Shown here: in pieces, positions 11,410 through 23,824 of the stretch | Position numbering within the stretch: the stretch's first letter is position 1 | Layout: each line of letters begins with the position of its first letter | Source of the DNA: Polytrichum commune | Taxonomy: Eukaryota > Streptophyta > Polytrichopsida > Polytrichales > Polytrichaceae | Direction: 5' to 3' | Length of the DNA stretch: 64,000 nucleotides | Assembly (NCBI GenBank): GCA_950295325.1 | Contig: OX485804.1 | Span: 64,324,533-64,388,532, forward strand | Made by a program: the position numbers and the translations under genes | The notes under the pieces: model-generated | What the model was told of the DNA's origin: nothing | What the model saw: only the letters and a program-made list of their open reading frames with translations | Database searches by the model: none

Positions 11410-14400
11410 TTCAAAAACTGAACCAATGCTCAACATAATTGTCATATATATATAGATATATATAAACTTCGTGAACATTCCTAACCTACTTTCAATCAAC
11501 AAATTTAATTATCATCCCGTTTTCAATTTCAAATGGTAGCTTCTTGGAAAACCTTGAGAAGGCAAGCAAGAAGAGATTCCCCATTTGTGGCATTTGAGCA
11601 ATGAGAGAGAGAGAAAGCGATTCACACTCAAATGAACTACGAGGACTAACTTTGTTTCAATGATTTTGAGCTCCTAAAAAACAACCAACAAATACAATAT
11701 GCAAGGTCATGGGGTTTGAGCTACAAAACCTTTCACATTACATTTCATATTTCAATAGTTCTTCAACTGTATTCATGTGGCTCGCTATGGTTTCTTCAAC
11801 CATTTTGAACTCATTTTGTGTGTTGACCCCTAATGTTATATAGGACCAAATTGTGGTTTAGGAAAAAACACAATGAATTATGACAATAAATTAATTATCA
11901 AATTTAAAAAATTATGGTGAATACAATTTGTGTCATTCTTGATTTGACTTTACTCAATTGATCAAGAACTGACAATCGACAATGTATACAATATACAAGA
12001 TGTCATCTCTAATGAATTGAATGATATGTTTTCAATTTCACTAGCAAATATTGTTCACATATGATAAAAGTCTTTTATGCACAAAATAATTAGGCAAGCT
12101 AATGGCATTCTCCATTTTATGGAATTTCTCTTAAGTTTGGCTTTGAAAATGCTTATACAAATCTCAGGACCTCATATAAGAGGTCTAATAACACCTATAT
12201 GTTCTTTGACTTTGTACCCAACAATTTTTCTTCATGCATGTTTAATGAAGCAAGCTTGCAATTTTCACTTTGTAGTTGATTTTGAAAATACATAGAACCT
12301 TGGGGATAATAAGGGTTAAGCATATTATGCGTAATGGTTGGATCTTAACCCTTAAAGGTATGCCAGATCATATCTAGGCTTCATGGTGTCACATAAGGGG
12401 TTTAAGACAACTATTTTATCTAGTCAACATCTAAAGTAACATATTTACCATATGCACTATTCCAATTGGAGCACGTATATATGTTAAAGGGTTTACTAGA
12501 GACATTTGAGGCGTGAGCCCATAGAAATGACGTAGACTAAATATACACAACGTATATCGCACCATCATTATCACATGTGATTTTATTCTCACTTCCTTTT
12601 CTAAAAAGCATGCTAAAAGTGGATTCAAGAACATAGACCAACAAAAACATTACTTTAAAACACTTCTATTAGGTTTGTACATATCGTCACGTATCCCTTA
12701 TAAAATACATCCCCAATTCTTTAAGGGTTCCAATAGTTTGGAAATTGGAAGTGTAGAAGTCCGGAGTTGAGGTTATTCTATAGAGTTTGGCACTCCGTCC
12801 TTTCCCTTGGTTGGTTAGTGTATGCTTTTCTTTTAAATAGATTCAACCATTTTGGCCCAGTATTAAAAATAAACGTTGTGTCGGTGATCTAGGTTTAGGT
12901 CAACCTACATAGGAAAACTACATCAAACGCATGCGATTTGTTCCTCACTCAAATACACATGGACCGATACATGTATTTTAAAGTACAATCTTTCATTTCT
13001 AGCTTATTGTATGAAATTTGCTTATATTTGCATGAATTGACAAGCCTGCATAAATGACCAAAATCCGCTTTTGGGAATTTGCCTCCCATGCACATCAAGA
13101 ATACCTCGACATCATGCAAACAAGTTGAATTGCTTGAGTTTTATAAATTATGGTGTTATTGTTGCCATCATTGCCAACAAAAGCCAAGATGCACTCCGCT
13201 CCTTGCCGAGCCATATCTCTTACACATAAATGTGTAGATGTTTTCCATGTAAATGATTTTGCATTGACTACACGTTGCCTTGCATGTGTACTCCTTGTAG
13301 ACAAACATGTTTTTCTTTCACACAAGTGCTTCTCACCTTTCTATTGTTCTCCTTCCTTCCGCTTTGAATACCCAAGCGCACACAATATGAAGGTTGGAAA
13401 ACCAAATTCCTAAATCCTTATTATATCCAAGTCCTTAAGAACCCGATTCTTGAATCCTTATCATACAATGAGTTTCATGCTTTTCTAAGAACATTTGTCA
13501 AGGGACAGTTGCAAGCTTAAAGTAAAGTTGTAGACAAAAGTCATAAAACACACATATGTAAAGCTCAAAAAAGGGAGAGTCTTACCATCATCACATGCAA
13601 GTTGCATCAATTTTTCATTGTTGGGTTTTCATTCTACGGAGCACAAAACCACAATAGATCCAATGGAGAAGAGCATTGGTGTAACCCTCTATGAAGATAA
13701 AAGTTCCAAAATTTTGGTGGCACGATTTGAATTGCTATAGAGACCCCATGATGGATTATGGGAGGACCCCACGAGTGGAGCCATGGTGGCATGCATGTAT
13801 CTGAGTGCCATGGGATGGCCTCTTGTTACATGTGACGTGGTTGTAACGGCGACTTGACAACCACCACCCATAACAATTGATGTGTATTGCCACCCTGACA
13901 CCTATTACAACGGGTGCCTAAGTTGTATTTGGAGCAGTAGTGTGTGAACTCACCTAACAAGTGTGATACGCATGCAAGCAAGTTGTGTGGCACCACTAGC
14001 TGGCAAGCACATTGGGAGTCACGCTTGCCTTCAATGAATATTGGGCTAAGTAATGTTAGGATACCACACCAAATCAAACTTGTTTAAAACATCTTGATAG
14101 GCAACATCTAGGGCATTAGTTAGGGTTCTTTGCCAATCAAGCCTCCCATAATCAAGAAAAGAGTTCCACATTGATGAGCATTTTCAACCGCCCACTTCGT
14201 GGCATTAAGAACTAGGTCCCAAAGAAAACCTTGAAGGTAGTCTTGGCTGTATCTCAAGCCACAATGCCCCACTCTGGCCTGATATATCCATCCAATGAAC
14301 TCCAATGGATCCACCATGGCCACCATGTGAGGAATCACCTTAGAAGGAGTGAAATATCAATGACCTACTTGAAATATGGAATTGTTCTTGAGAAACCTTC

Positions 14401-15236
14401 TATTTCATGTCATTGACTTCCTATAAGCCATTGCAAAGCTAAAATCATTTTATTTCACTCCATGATATGGAGATTACATTAGCTTGGCTTCAAGTTTGTA
14501 AGCATGATCATCACATATAGGCTTGCAACTCAAGATCTATATACATTCCCAATTATTTGTATATGATGTGTGACCGATTCTTTTATAAACACGTAAACTT
14601 GTCATTTGGTTCATCAAAATGGATATTTTGCTTTTAAGTGTTTAATGGTGCACATACAATCACCTTACTCCTACTTCCATCATAGATGAGTTTACATGTG
14701 TTGTCACAAATATCCAACACCGCAACTTGGATGTCTTATGTCTAACTTGTGATAGAAAGTGGATATCAAATATATATAGAGAGAGGCAATACACCAAGGT
14801 AGGTTACTCAAAGTTGACATTACAACATCTCCATGGAGAGCCATCAAGCTATTCATGGATGCATGAAAATTTGCAACAATTCTATCCAAATATGGATGTA
14901 CCTATGATGACATTGAATGCGTTTTTAGATTTTCCTAATCAATAGAGGGTCAAATAAATACACATATCTTTACAAGTATAAGTTGTGAGAGGGTGAAAAG
15001 AATTGCCTGAAAGACCAATTCATTCTAAAGTCATAGTCACTTGAATTCTTAGATGTTCACATTATAAGCCCCTCCCCCCAACAAAATAGCAAATGGACAC
15101 ACCCTTGACACATGTGTATACCAAACATAAGTCTAAGTGAAGGCCTTGTGCATCAATGGGGTTTTGGAGCGGGTTGAAGGGGAGCCTTATGAGTTTACAT
15201 TCCATAATTTTAGCACTTTTAAAGATAATCTACAAT

Positions 15237-15279
<43 letters not shown>

Positions 15280-16885
15280 CATGAAACAAATATATTGCTC
15301 ATGGGTATTGTAGAACACCAACAAGCCTATAAAGACCAAAGGCGGTCCCTTAGCTTGAACAATATAACTTCATAGCATCTCCTTGAGAAATTCATAATAA
15401 ATACATGCATTAACAAAATCACTTGGGACTTGACATGATTGATTGAAGTAGAGTGGTAAGAAAATACTATCTAAATTTTGTAAAGAAGAAGAAGTCACAT
15501 TCGATGCAAAACATCCCTATCATGATAAATTTTGGATAAAAGAAAAATGATGTCAATCATTCATTCAAGATTCTGCTAAAACAAACATGACCATCACAAA
15601 GTCAATCAAGATAATCACATAGTCCCAATCCATGAAAAAATAATTTAAGGAATACATGTTGAATGCAATGCTTATAAGAGACCACTTTATGGGTTTCACG
15701 AAAGGTTATGCTAAACCCTAAACTCAATTATCTTTCATATCAAACATCGGGGGCATTTTCAATTGAAGCAAATATTTGTTAACTTCAAGATTAACATGGA
15801 CGTGGATACCTACAAGCTCTTCAAACGATAGGGAAGAAAAAGCTCCTACTATAAACTCATCTTATTACAAAGTCATATGAGCATGCCTTATATATTAAAG
15901 TTCCAACATGGTTTACGTAAAACCATTGTCATATAATTAATTTATTACCAAGATTTTATTTAAGCAAATAAAACACTCTATTATGTTTTTATGGTTTCCT
16001 TACAAAAATGAAATTTCTTATAAAAGAAACTTATTTTGAAATTTCTAACGGATCTCAAAACAAATTAATAACACGTCGAAACCACAATGGTGTTTCATTA
16101 CATGTTGTTGCACATTGGAGAACCTCTTGAATCTAAGGTTAACGGTATAGGAAATCGAGGCTTAACTTTTGCACACATGTTGAAGGCTCTAACTACTTAA
16201 TTGACGATGTAATATTTTACCAAGCAAAGTCAATTATGTTCTATAAAGTCGAGACAACTTAATGAATTGTTGGAAGTAAAAATTGAGTTGTTGAGTAAGA
16301 CATCATTGCATTGCGCAATTCCAAATAGTAACACAGACTAATTGAGATGAATCAATGTGCCTAGGGTGAGTTTCCATGTAGGCTACTCACACACTAAATT
16401 TTGGATAATAGTGGGTTGGAGGCATTCACATGTAGAAAAGCACAAGATGCCAACCACATTTTAACCTACAAGTATTGGTCACCCAAAGGATTGAACCCGT
16501 TTTAGGAGGAGGAGGTTAGTAGGCAGACTTAGATTTGAGAATATGAGAGTTGCTACACTAAATAGTCTTATCATTATGACTGAAATAATTTTCTAGAGCC
16601 CATGCTAATTCTCATAATGATTATTAATTTGGGCCACATTGATTTTCAACGCACGCTAAATTTCTAGTAGAAACTCAGTGTGGGCCATAATATTTTTTTT
16701 TCTAGAAAATCAATGTGGGTGATTTTTATTTTGTGCTATTGTCGTTTTATAACTAATATTCAGTGTGTTGGTTGGAAGTCTTCATGGAGACTTGGAAAAA
16801 AACATGGGGTGTTGGACCCACCTTAATCCCACCTTGGCTAGATAATTAGTGTGGCCCACGCTAATTATTTCCATGCTAATTCTAC
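11410..16885. other. 5.5-kb gene-free stretch
   Basis: Mostly AT-rich DNA with short frames only. A TA run followed by a GA run lies at about 15238-15278. A partial end of the GTTACYATTTGGA family is visible near 16318-16345. I recognise no gene or complete transposon. Confidence 0.5.
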
Positions 16886-16893
16886 ACCCGCAC

Positions 16894-17253
16894 TAGAGTA
16901 GAGGCACCTATTCCCAATCAAGAACCCATCAAGAACCTACAGGGTTCCATGATTTCGATGAGGCCGGAACCAATAGTGCCATGACACATGTCCCTAGGTT
17001 GAGTGCTCAAGTGAGGGGGAATGAGCCATTAAAATGAGCAGTTATGGCAAACTCTAGACATCGATAATATGTTCGAGCCAACTTTGGGCTTCCAAAATTC
17101 AAAGTAATTTCAATTTAAGGAATAAAATCACCGAAAAAATTGTAGTCCTCATAATTTCTATCTTCGTACACGAGAACAATTTACACCACCTTATACTTCT
17201 TCAGATTTGACGCATAATCTCTTAAGTGATCGGTTATGGGCGCCTCTACTCTA
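16894..17253 (+). mobile_element. Complete MITE, 'TAGAGTAGAGGCRCC' TIRs
   Basis: The left end TAGAGTAGAGGCACC (16894) is mirrored by GGCGCCTCTACTCTA ending at 17253, giving a ~360-bp element. The copy at 6977-7340 shares the interior. No coding sequence. I could not define a target-site duplication. Confidence 0.7.
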
Positions 17254-17329
17254 ACAATATTATTGAGTGTAGTGAGCACATACAAACCCTAATGCACTAG
17301 ATTCCATCTACATTTGGACAAGTTTCTCA

Positions 17330-18035
17330 CTACAGTCTAACCACGTTAATACGACACTCATTTATATGACACCCTCACTATTAAGACACATTTTTGCTCG
17401 ACCAAACATTTTAATTCAAAGCTCCCTCCTTCATATGACTATGACACTTGATAATGTGACATTTAGAACCTCCGTCTTGTCATATTAGAGAGGTAGTTAA
17501 TGCTAAAATTCCTTTAACCTATGTTGTGTACATCTAAAGTACATCCATTTTCACTTGAGAACTACTTGGGAACTTCACTTACCGTTGGGAACTTAATGAG
17601 AATTAGGGTTACTAGTGCAAAATGGACATGGTTAGGGTTAGAGTGGCCTCCCGCCTGGTATGTTGCTAAACGCCATGCCTCTCTGTTGTCCAGTGTCTTA
17701 TTAGAGAACTCTTTATATTTTGGTGTTACTAAAATTATTAGTTTTCAAAAGTTACTAGGGAATTTCGATAAGATGACAGTTGCGAACTTAGGTAGGCAAC
17801 ACGAGAGATCTTTGGACTCTTATTTCAAGAGTTCTTGTTTGGGGTTACAAGTTATTATTTCATACCATCTATATTACTTAAAATCGTTATATATATATAT
17901 TCTTAAGCTCGCATTACTTAAGTTTTCGTATTCCCTCCATAATACGACAACTTTATGCCATTTGTCATATTAATGAGAAGACGGCACCTCAATAACACGA
18001 CTTGTTTTGTGTTTCCCAAACGTGTCATACTAAAG
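17330..18035. mobile_element. Element with repeated 'ATACGACAC / ATATGACAC' ends
   Basis: The left part carries several variants of a short motif (taatacgacac, tatatgacacc, catatgactatgacac, gtcatattagagagg). The right part carries the inverse (tccctccataatacgaca, gtcatattaatgag, gtcatactaaagaggga). Multiple subterminal motif copies facing each other are typical of some DNA transposon ends, but I cannot assign a superfamily. The 150-residue frame at 17521-17973 has no recognisable domain. Confidence 0.45.
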
Positions 18036-18099
18036 AGGGAGACCAGTAGAATCTGGTGGGCAAGCGGCCTACATGGAAACTCACCCTTACCAGTACCAC

Positions 18100-18613
18100 C
18101 CACACAACATCCTTATGACACGTTATAACTTTTGGCGTGGTTTTATAGGTCCATTGCCATTGTCACGTTGTTGTATGAGATGCCTGAAGCCGCGATAGCT
18201 AGGAAATTAAAGGTCCCCATAGCTGCCGCCTCCCTTTGGCTTTTCTGAAAGCCTCGCTGGCCAAGCCTGCCTTTAACTTATAAGGCCACAGAGGCATAGA
18301 CGGGTGGCCGCACGCTCACCTTCTAGCCTTCTAGGCTTAATCATCAGTTTCCTTGCTTTAGAGGTGGCACATGCTAATGAACAAGCTGCCGATCTAAACT
18401 CCCTAATTCCCTTATTAACACGGCCGGCCTACTCTAACTCCCCTCCCTAATTAATAATCACCCCTGCCTGCATTACACCTTTAATTAGTCTAATCCCACC
18501 TTTCTCTTACATAAAGCACCTCCAACATGAAACTCACACAACTGCAAAAAGTTAAGTTAAGCTAAGCTAATTAAGTGAGAAGCCTGCAGATCACCTAGAG
18601 TGGAACTTCATTG
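18100..18613. other. Unique, relatively GC-rich stretch
   Basis: Less AT-rich than its surroundings and without obvious repeat content. No open frame of note. It could be a regulatory or degenerate genic remnant. Nothing specific is recognised. Confidence 0.35.
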
Positions 18614-18616
18614 TAA

Positions 18617-19118
18617 GGGCCACTTCACACACGAGCCGAAGCCGTGACCATGAAATTGTGAGAGCCCAAAAGAAAGTGTCCAAAGGCCGTCCCAACTCAC
18701 CTCCAAAATCATGTAGTGTGGTCACGGATTCTCAAGTGTAGTGTGAAGTCACATGTGACCGGGCCCTCAACCCAAATGCTATTCCAATGAATTTCTATCC
18801 ATGCGGGTCCTCACACATGATAAAAATATATAATAAACCAACGGTTGTGAGCGTTCGGAGTGCCATGGTCTCCTGGTTTTGTGTTAGGCCTACCCCCAAG
18901 AGGTGGTTTTTGAAAACACTCCAAGTGAGGATGAAACATGATCCATTTGATGCCATGTAGGAATCCATGCAGACTTTACATCCATTCTGCATTCACATAC
19001 TCCGTTGGTCCCTCAAGCGCAGTGTGAAGCGAACTTGGACTGGCTCCGCCTTTTCCACCAATGAGAGCGCTTGAAGTGTCATGGTCACGGGCTCTCAGTC
19101 TCATGTGTGAAGTGGCCC
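18617..19118 (+). mobile_element. Tourist-like (PIF/Harbinger) element, copy 1
   Basis: The TIRs are GGGCCACTTCACACACGAG on the left and its near-perfect inverse (CTCATGTGTGAAGTGGCCC) on the right, with TAA at 18614-18616 and 19119-19121. A TAA/TTA target duplication with GGGCC-type ends is diagnostic of PIF/Harbinger. The ~502-bp interior is non-coding. Relatives lie at 21.2, 21.7, 38.4 and probably 60.9 kb. Confidence 0.8.
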
Positions 19119-19121
19119 TAA

Positions 19122-21150
19122 GTAGTAATAACTTAGGTTATTAATTCTTCTTCTTCTTCTTTGTCTTGCTTCTTCTTCTTCTTCTTCTCCTCCTTTATTG
19201 CCAGTCCATCAGCAGCCCACACAGGGATCCTCAGTTAGTAGACTATTAGACAGTGGCATTTGGTACACGACACATTTGAGTTCGGAGGAGTAGGTGGGGG
19301 TGGCAGATAATGTGTGGCCAAGGTAAGGTAACGTAAGTAAGTCTAGATGGACCACTCATGGATGAACATGTCATTTTTTCATCCATCATTAGGCTTTTGG
19401 CAAACTTATATTTGTGCACTTGCACTTGGATTTCATCGTTACACCTATCAAGGAGGTAATTGTGAAAACCATGGTCTTCCTATACTTTGGTTGTCAATTC
19501 GTCTTGATTTGAGTTTACTAGATTAGATGGGGATCTCTAATCCTCGTTTTTGGGATGAATATCACTCGTCATGTTCTACATTAATAATATGATCGATCTC
19601 TCTCTTTTTCCATGTCTCTTGATTTGTCCTCCCCTTCATTAATTGTTGGGAACATTCACCCTTGCATTTGACCAAGGATTTATGCCACTCAAGTAGAGTT
19701 GAAGGTGGCAATGTTGGGAACTTCTTACAGTTTGGAGATTTCTTTTCCTAGTATGTTTGACTCGAATTGGTATGAGAGACTCTAAATTGGTCTAGCAAGA
19801 TTGAGCTAAAAACTATAAGGGGTGGGTTTCTATTGGACTCCATTACATGAGTGGCACGAATCCTAAGCCTCCCTGCATTTTGATGTACTTTGTGTTGTGT
19901 ACAAGTAGTGGAGAAAATGTTCTTGTGCATGTTGGATATAGACAAACTCTAGGTGTTGCACCCCCAGGGATTGAGATGTTGTAGTAAGTAAGGTACGTGA
20001 TTATTGTGTGATCGTTATATCCTAATCATACACTACATTTGAGTGGTACATGGCAAGATTTGTAGTTGAGAAAGTGAATCAACATACAAACGTCGCAATG
20101 AGATTGGATTGTGTGCTCAAAACACACTAAACATTTTAGGTTCAATTGTTAATAAATACTTAGGATGAAGTTGTATGGACTCATTTTTTTGGGAAAAATT
20201 GAATGTTATTATGTCAGGTAATGATGTGTATGTGAAGGTGTTAATGGCAAACAATGCCCAAGCTATTGGAATGATGTGAAGGAAATTCACAGGAGTGGAG
20301 ACCCTAATATCCCATGGAAAACCGTGAGCATACATGTCTTTTCCATTGGCCAACCAATTCGGATAAGGTTACGCAAAAGTACATCAAACCATCCTTGCAG
20401 TTACAACACAATCAAATATGCATGGATTACAACGACTCCATAACAATGGAAGATGTTGAAACTAACTACCATGTTATTTATTTGTGGTGGTTATACTCTA
20501 GAGTTGCCGTTGAGGAAGGTTTGTTGAGTCTTTTTGAGTGATTGGAAATTTGGCACTTTTGTCACAAACAATGGGGTGGTCATATGCCTTTGGTAAGTAC
20601 AACATGGAACCATTTTAGTCACAACTGCTTTACTTCAAAAATCATTAGTGTTTTCTCTTGAGTTTATGTTGAAATGGTGTGGGATTGATGTGTGTATGAC
20701 ATGCTCCTCCAATTCCATCCGATGTGTCTTGTTTTCACATGACATAGCATTAGAGGGTCATGTGGAAATGCCAACATGCAATCTTGCGGAGACAATTGAC
20801 AACAAATGACTTCAATAATCCACAAACAACATGACATGCCTTTATGAATCTACATATGACAATTTTATTAGAGCCTTCATGCAAATCGCCGATTACAGGT
20901 TTCAGCTAAAAGGTGGATCCGCCTGCAAAGGTCCGAACCAAGTGTCCTTGAAACTGAAGGTTATTGCTAAGTGTGGAGATCCAAAGTTGTTGGCAGAGGC
21001 CGAAGATCTTACCACAAGATATTGATCACATTGTACCTCTAAACCTATACGCACACCCTACTTCCACATACTTGGAGGCAATGTGGCAAAATCCAACAGC
21101 ACCCACGACACATCACTAAAACAAATGGGAGAACCCTAGACTCATGGACG
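19122..21150. other. Gene-free stretch with CTT repeats
   Basis: A CTT-rich microsatellite lies at about 19147-19195. The remainder is AT-rich with only short frames. Confidence 0.45.
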
Positions 21151-21333
21151 AGTACTATGTCGATCGAGTCAAGTTCATTCCATATCCATGATATGGAGTG
21201 ACCATAAACGTTATCTTGACGGAGGAGAACTCATACCGGGTAGCTCATGGTATGGCCTTTAGGTGAGAGATAAGGGCCCTCACAATTACATGGTCACGGC
21301 CCCTTGGGCGTGTGTGTGAAGTGGCCTTACCTC
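21150..21333 (-). mobile_element. Truncated Tourist-like fragment
   Basis: It ends GTGTGTGAAGTGGCCTTA, the right TIR of the family. The preceding bases ('atggcctttaggtgagag', 'catggtcacggcccc') match the last part of the 38435-38775 copy. The left half is missing. Confidence 0.5.
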
Positions 21334-21738
21334 AGCGCTTTTGTCACCTTAAGATAACAGCCACCACATGGCTGACGGCCACCAGTCAACTGGAAATGAC
21401 AACTGCAATAATCCTTTACATGAAATGGGGCTGCCTGTCCTGGTAACTCTATTAGTGACAAATATAACACTCATAGCCCTATTAAAATATGCAACACGCA
21501 CACATGAATCGTGATGCCATCTAGTGTATGCGACAGCTGCTTATCCTTGCTTCTTCTAGACAAGATGACCTCATGACCCTTGGCATGTGTGTGTGTGTGT
21601 GAGAGAGAGAGAGAGGGGGGGGGGGGCTTTCCTTTTAAAATAAAACTCCTAAGACTTCTATGGACTTCTCCTTAAGATATGTCAGATGGTGCTAAAACCA
21701 ACACCCTACCCAAAATTGACACCCGCAAATCTTGCATG
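21334..21738. other. Gene-free stretch with GT/GA/G run
   Basis: Contains a compound microsatellite (TG, then GA, then a G run) at about 21587-21627. Nothing else is recognised. Confidence 0.45.
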
Positions 21739-21742
21739 ATAA

Positions 21743-22232
21743 GGGTCACTTTACACACAAGATTGGTCCCGTGACCATTGCATTTCAAGCACTCTCATTG
21801 GTGGAAAAGGCGGAGCCGGGTCCAAGTTCGCTTCACACTATGCTTGAGGGACCAACAGAGTATGCGAAGGCAAGGTGGATGGTAAGTCTACGTGGATTCC
21901 CTCATGGCATCGAATGGATCATGTTTCGTGGTCATTTGGATTATTTTCGAAAACCATCTCTTGCAGGTAGGCTTAACAGAAAGTTGGGAGATCATGGCAC
22001 TCCAAAATCTCACAATCGTTGATTTATTATATTATATCATATGCGAGGGCCCCGTATGAATAGAAATTCATTGAAATAGCATTTGGTTGAGGGCCCAGTT
22101 ACATATGACTCCACTCTACACTTGAGAGCTCATGATCACAGTTTATGATTTTGGAAGTGCCTTGGGACAGCCTTTGGACACGTCTTTTGGGCTCTCATAG
22201 TTAATGGTCATGGCTTGTGTGTGAAGTGGCCC
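21743..22232 (-). mobile_element. Tourist-like element, copy 2
   Basis: TIRs GGGTCACTTTACACACAAG and GTGTGTGAAGTGGCCC are flanked by TAA at 21740-21742 and 22233-22235. The interior ('aaggcggagccgggtccaagttcgcttcacac') is the reverse of that at 19010-19070 in copy 1. The 96-residue frame across its left half is an element artefact. Confidence 0.8.
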
Positions 22233-22235
22233 TAA

Positions 22236-22609
22236 CGGACAATTTAGACTATAGTGAAGAAGTGCACCAGCCAAGGATTTGAAGCGAATGGAACAATATG
22301 ATAGGCTAAGAAATGGGTTCTTCACTGGTTGGGTTTTACACTCCGTCCAAGACTTCTCCGGTGGCGAACTTCAAGCGTGGATGAAAAATTGACATGGCTT
22401 CCAACATGGCATCACTTTTTGCAAGATTTCTTAGGCAACCTCAAACCCTCGGACAAGAAACTTGGTCTCTAGAGAACTCCAACTTGAGGCATTTTTATGA
22501 TTATTTTTCCATCTTGCCTGCCATACCAACCGTTGCCTCAAATAACCTTGCTTGGGGCTGAAATTCTTGAGCGACTGGTGCACTTCTTCACTATAATCTA
22601 AACTGGCCT
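22236..22609. mobile_element. Second Harbinger-like MITE abutting copy 2
   Basis: The left end CGGACAATTTAGACTATAGT is followed by GAAGAAGTGCACCAG. The mirrored right end is CTGGTGCACTTCTTCACTAT, followed by AATCTAAACTGGCCT. TAA lies on both sides (22233-22235, shared with the preceding element, and 22610-22612). It is 374 bp with no coding sequence. Confidence 0.7.
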
Positions 22610-22614
22610 TAAAT

Positions 22615-23820
22615 ACATGTTGGTTTTGAGAATGTCCACCACTTTAACATCATCTTTCCATGTTGGTTTGCATTTGATCATTTACCCTTATGACTATTGC
22701 ATATACATATACTTTGATGCATTGGAATCCCTTGTCTATTGCTAACGAGAATTGCTTGAAAACTTGTTGGATTTGATAATCATTGTGTATATGCTGAACA
22801 CTTGAGAGGCATAATATCTCCCACCATGTACTCCATGTTACATGGGCTCCACAATTATGGGGATAAAGCAAGGCTCTATAACTCAATCCAACCACACCAA
22901 CTAGTAAGTGACAACCTGTAAATGTTTAACACTTCTTTACCTGTGAGAATCCTATGTGCTCTCTCTCAAAAAGAGGAGCCACATTGGAGTCATGTCACCG
23001 AAAGCCCTTCACTTGTTATGGCCAATCTTTAATGTTTTGAGAATATAAAGATGTGATTCTCATTTGATTTTATTTTGATTTGAAGGAGAATGATGCTCTA
23101 AGGATCTATTGAAGTTTGTAGAGGGTCACTAAGACTTTAAGGAGGTTGCAAATTTTTGCACATATGTGTAATTATATATTACTATTTAATATATATTATT
23201 TAATTGTCTCCATTTATCATGGTTTTATTATAAAGAAGAGTTTTATCAACCCTTAAGCATCTTACAGGCCAGACTAGGTGTCTCCATGCACAGAGACTTG
23301 TATTTGAAACTTTTTTTTAAATAAAATTTTTGAGGTCATAATTGATCCCTATCTAAAATTAACTTATTCTTCTAGTGCACTTTTGAACCGGTTGAATACC
23401 TTGATGCTAGTGGGGACTTCTATCAAATATGTAGCATGGGTACCTTTGGATGCATGTACATAGGTTGAATTTGATCATCAATACCATATTTGGATTTTTT
23501 GATTTTCTATTTGGCATAATAAAATATCAGTAATTAAGACTCTAAACCCACAAATATATAAAATACGATTTGTGAACTTGGTGAGGCTCGTATAAATTTT
23601 GTATATGATTGTACATTGAGACCATGTGTCCTTTAGGGGTTAACTACCCGAACTTGTTAGCTTCAACATTGCGACCATTGGATCTTCTCAACATTTGTTA
23701 AACTGAAAAAATCTTCTTCTTCTTCTTAGGTCTTCAAAATGGAATTGATTCCAACGTATAAGTGGTTGACCTTAAAAACATGTTTTTGATAGTGAATTGA
23801 ATTGCCCTTGGTATCAAAGG
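22615..23820. other. Gene-free stretch
   Basis: AT-rich with no recognised features. A segment near 22640-22780 loosely resembles about 60480-60620 ('gatgcattggaa.ccctt.gtc.attgcta'), suggesting an old repeat. Confidence 0.4.
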
Positions 23821-23824
23821 CGGT

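Noticed and set aside
16490..16560. Possible tRNA or SINE B box (GGGTTCAATCC on the minus strand)
   Set aside because: No acceptable A box or cloverleaf could be built around it.
17521..17973. 150-residue frame
   Set aside because: Lies within an element with repeated termini and shows no domain or start context that supports a gene.
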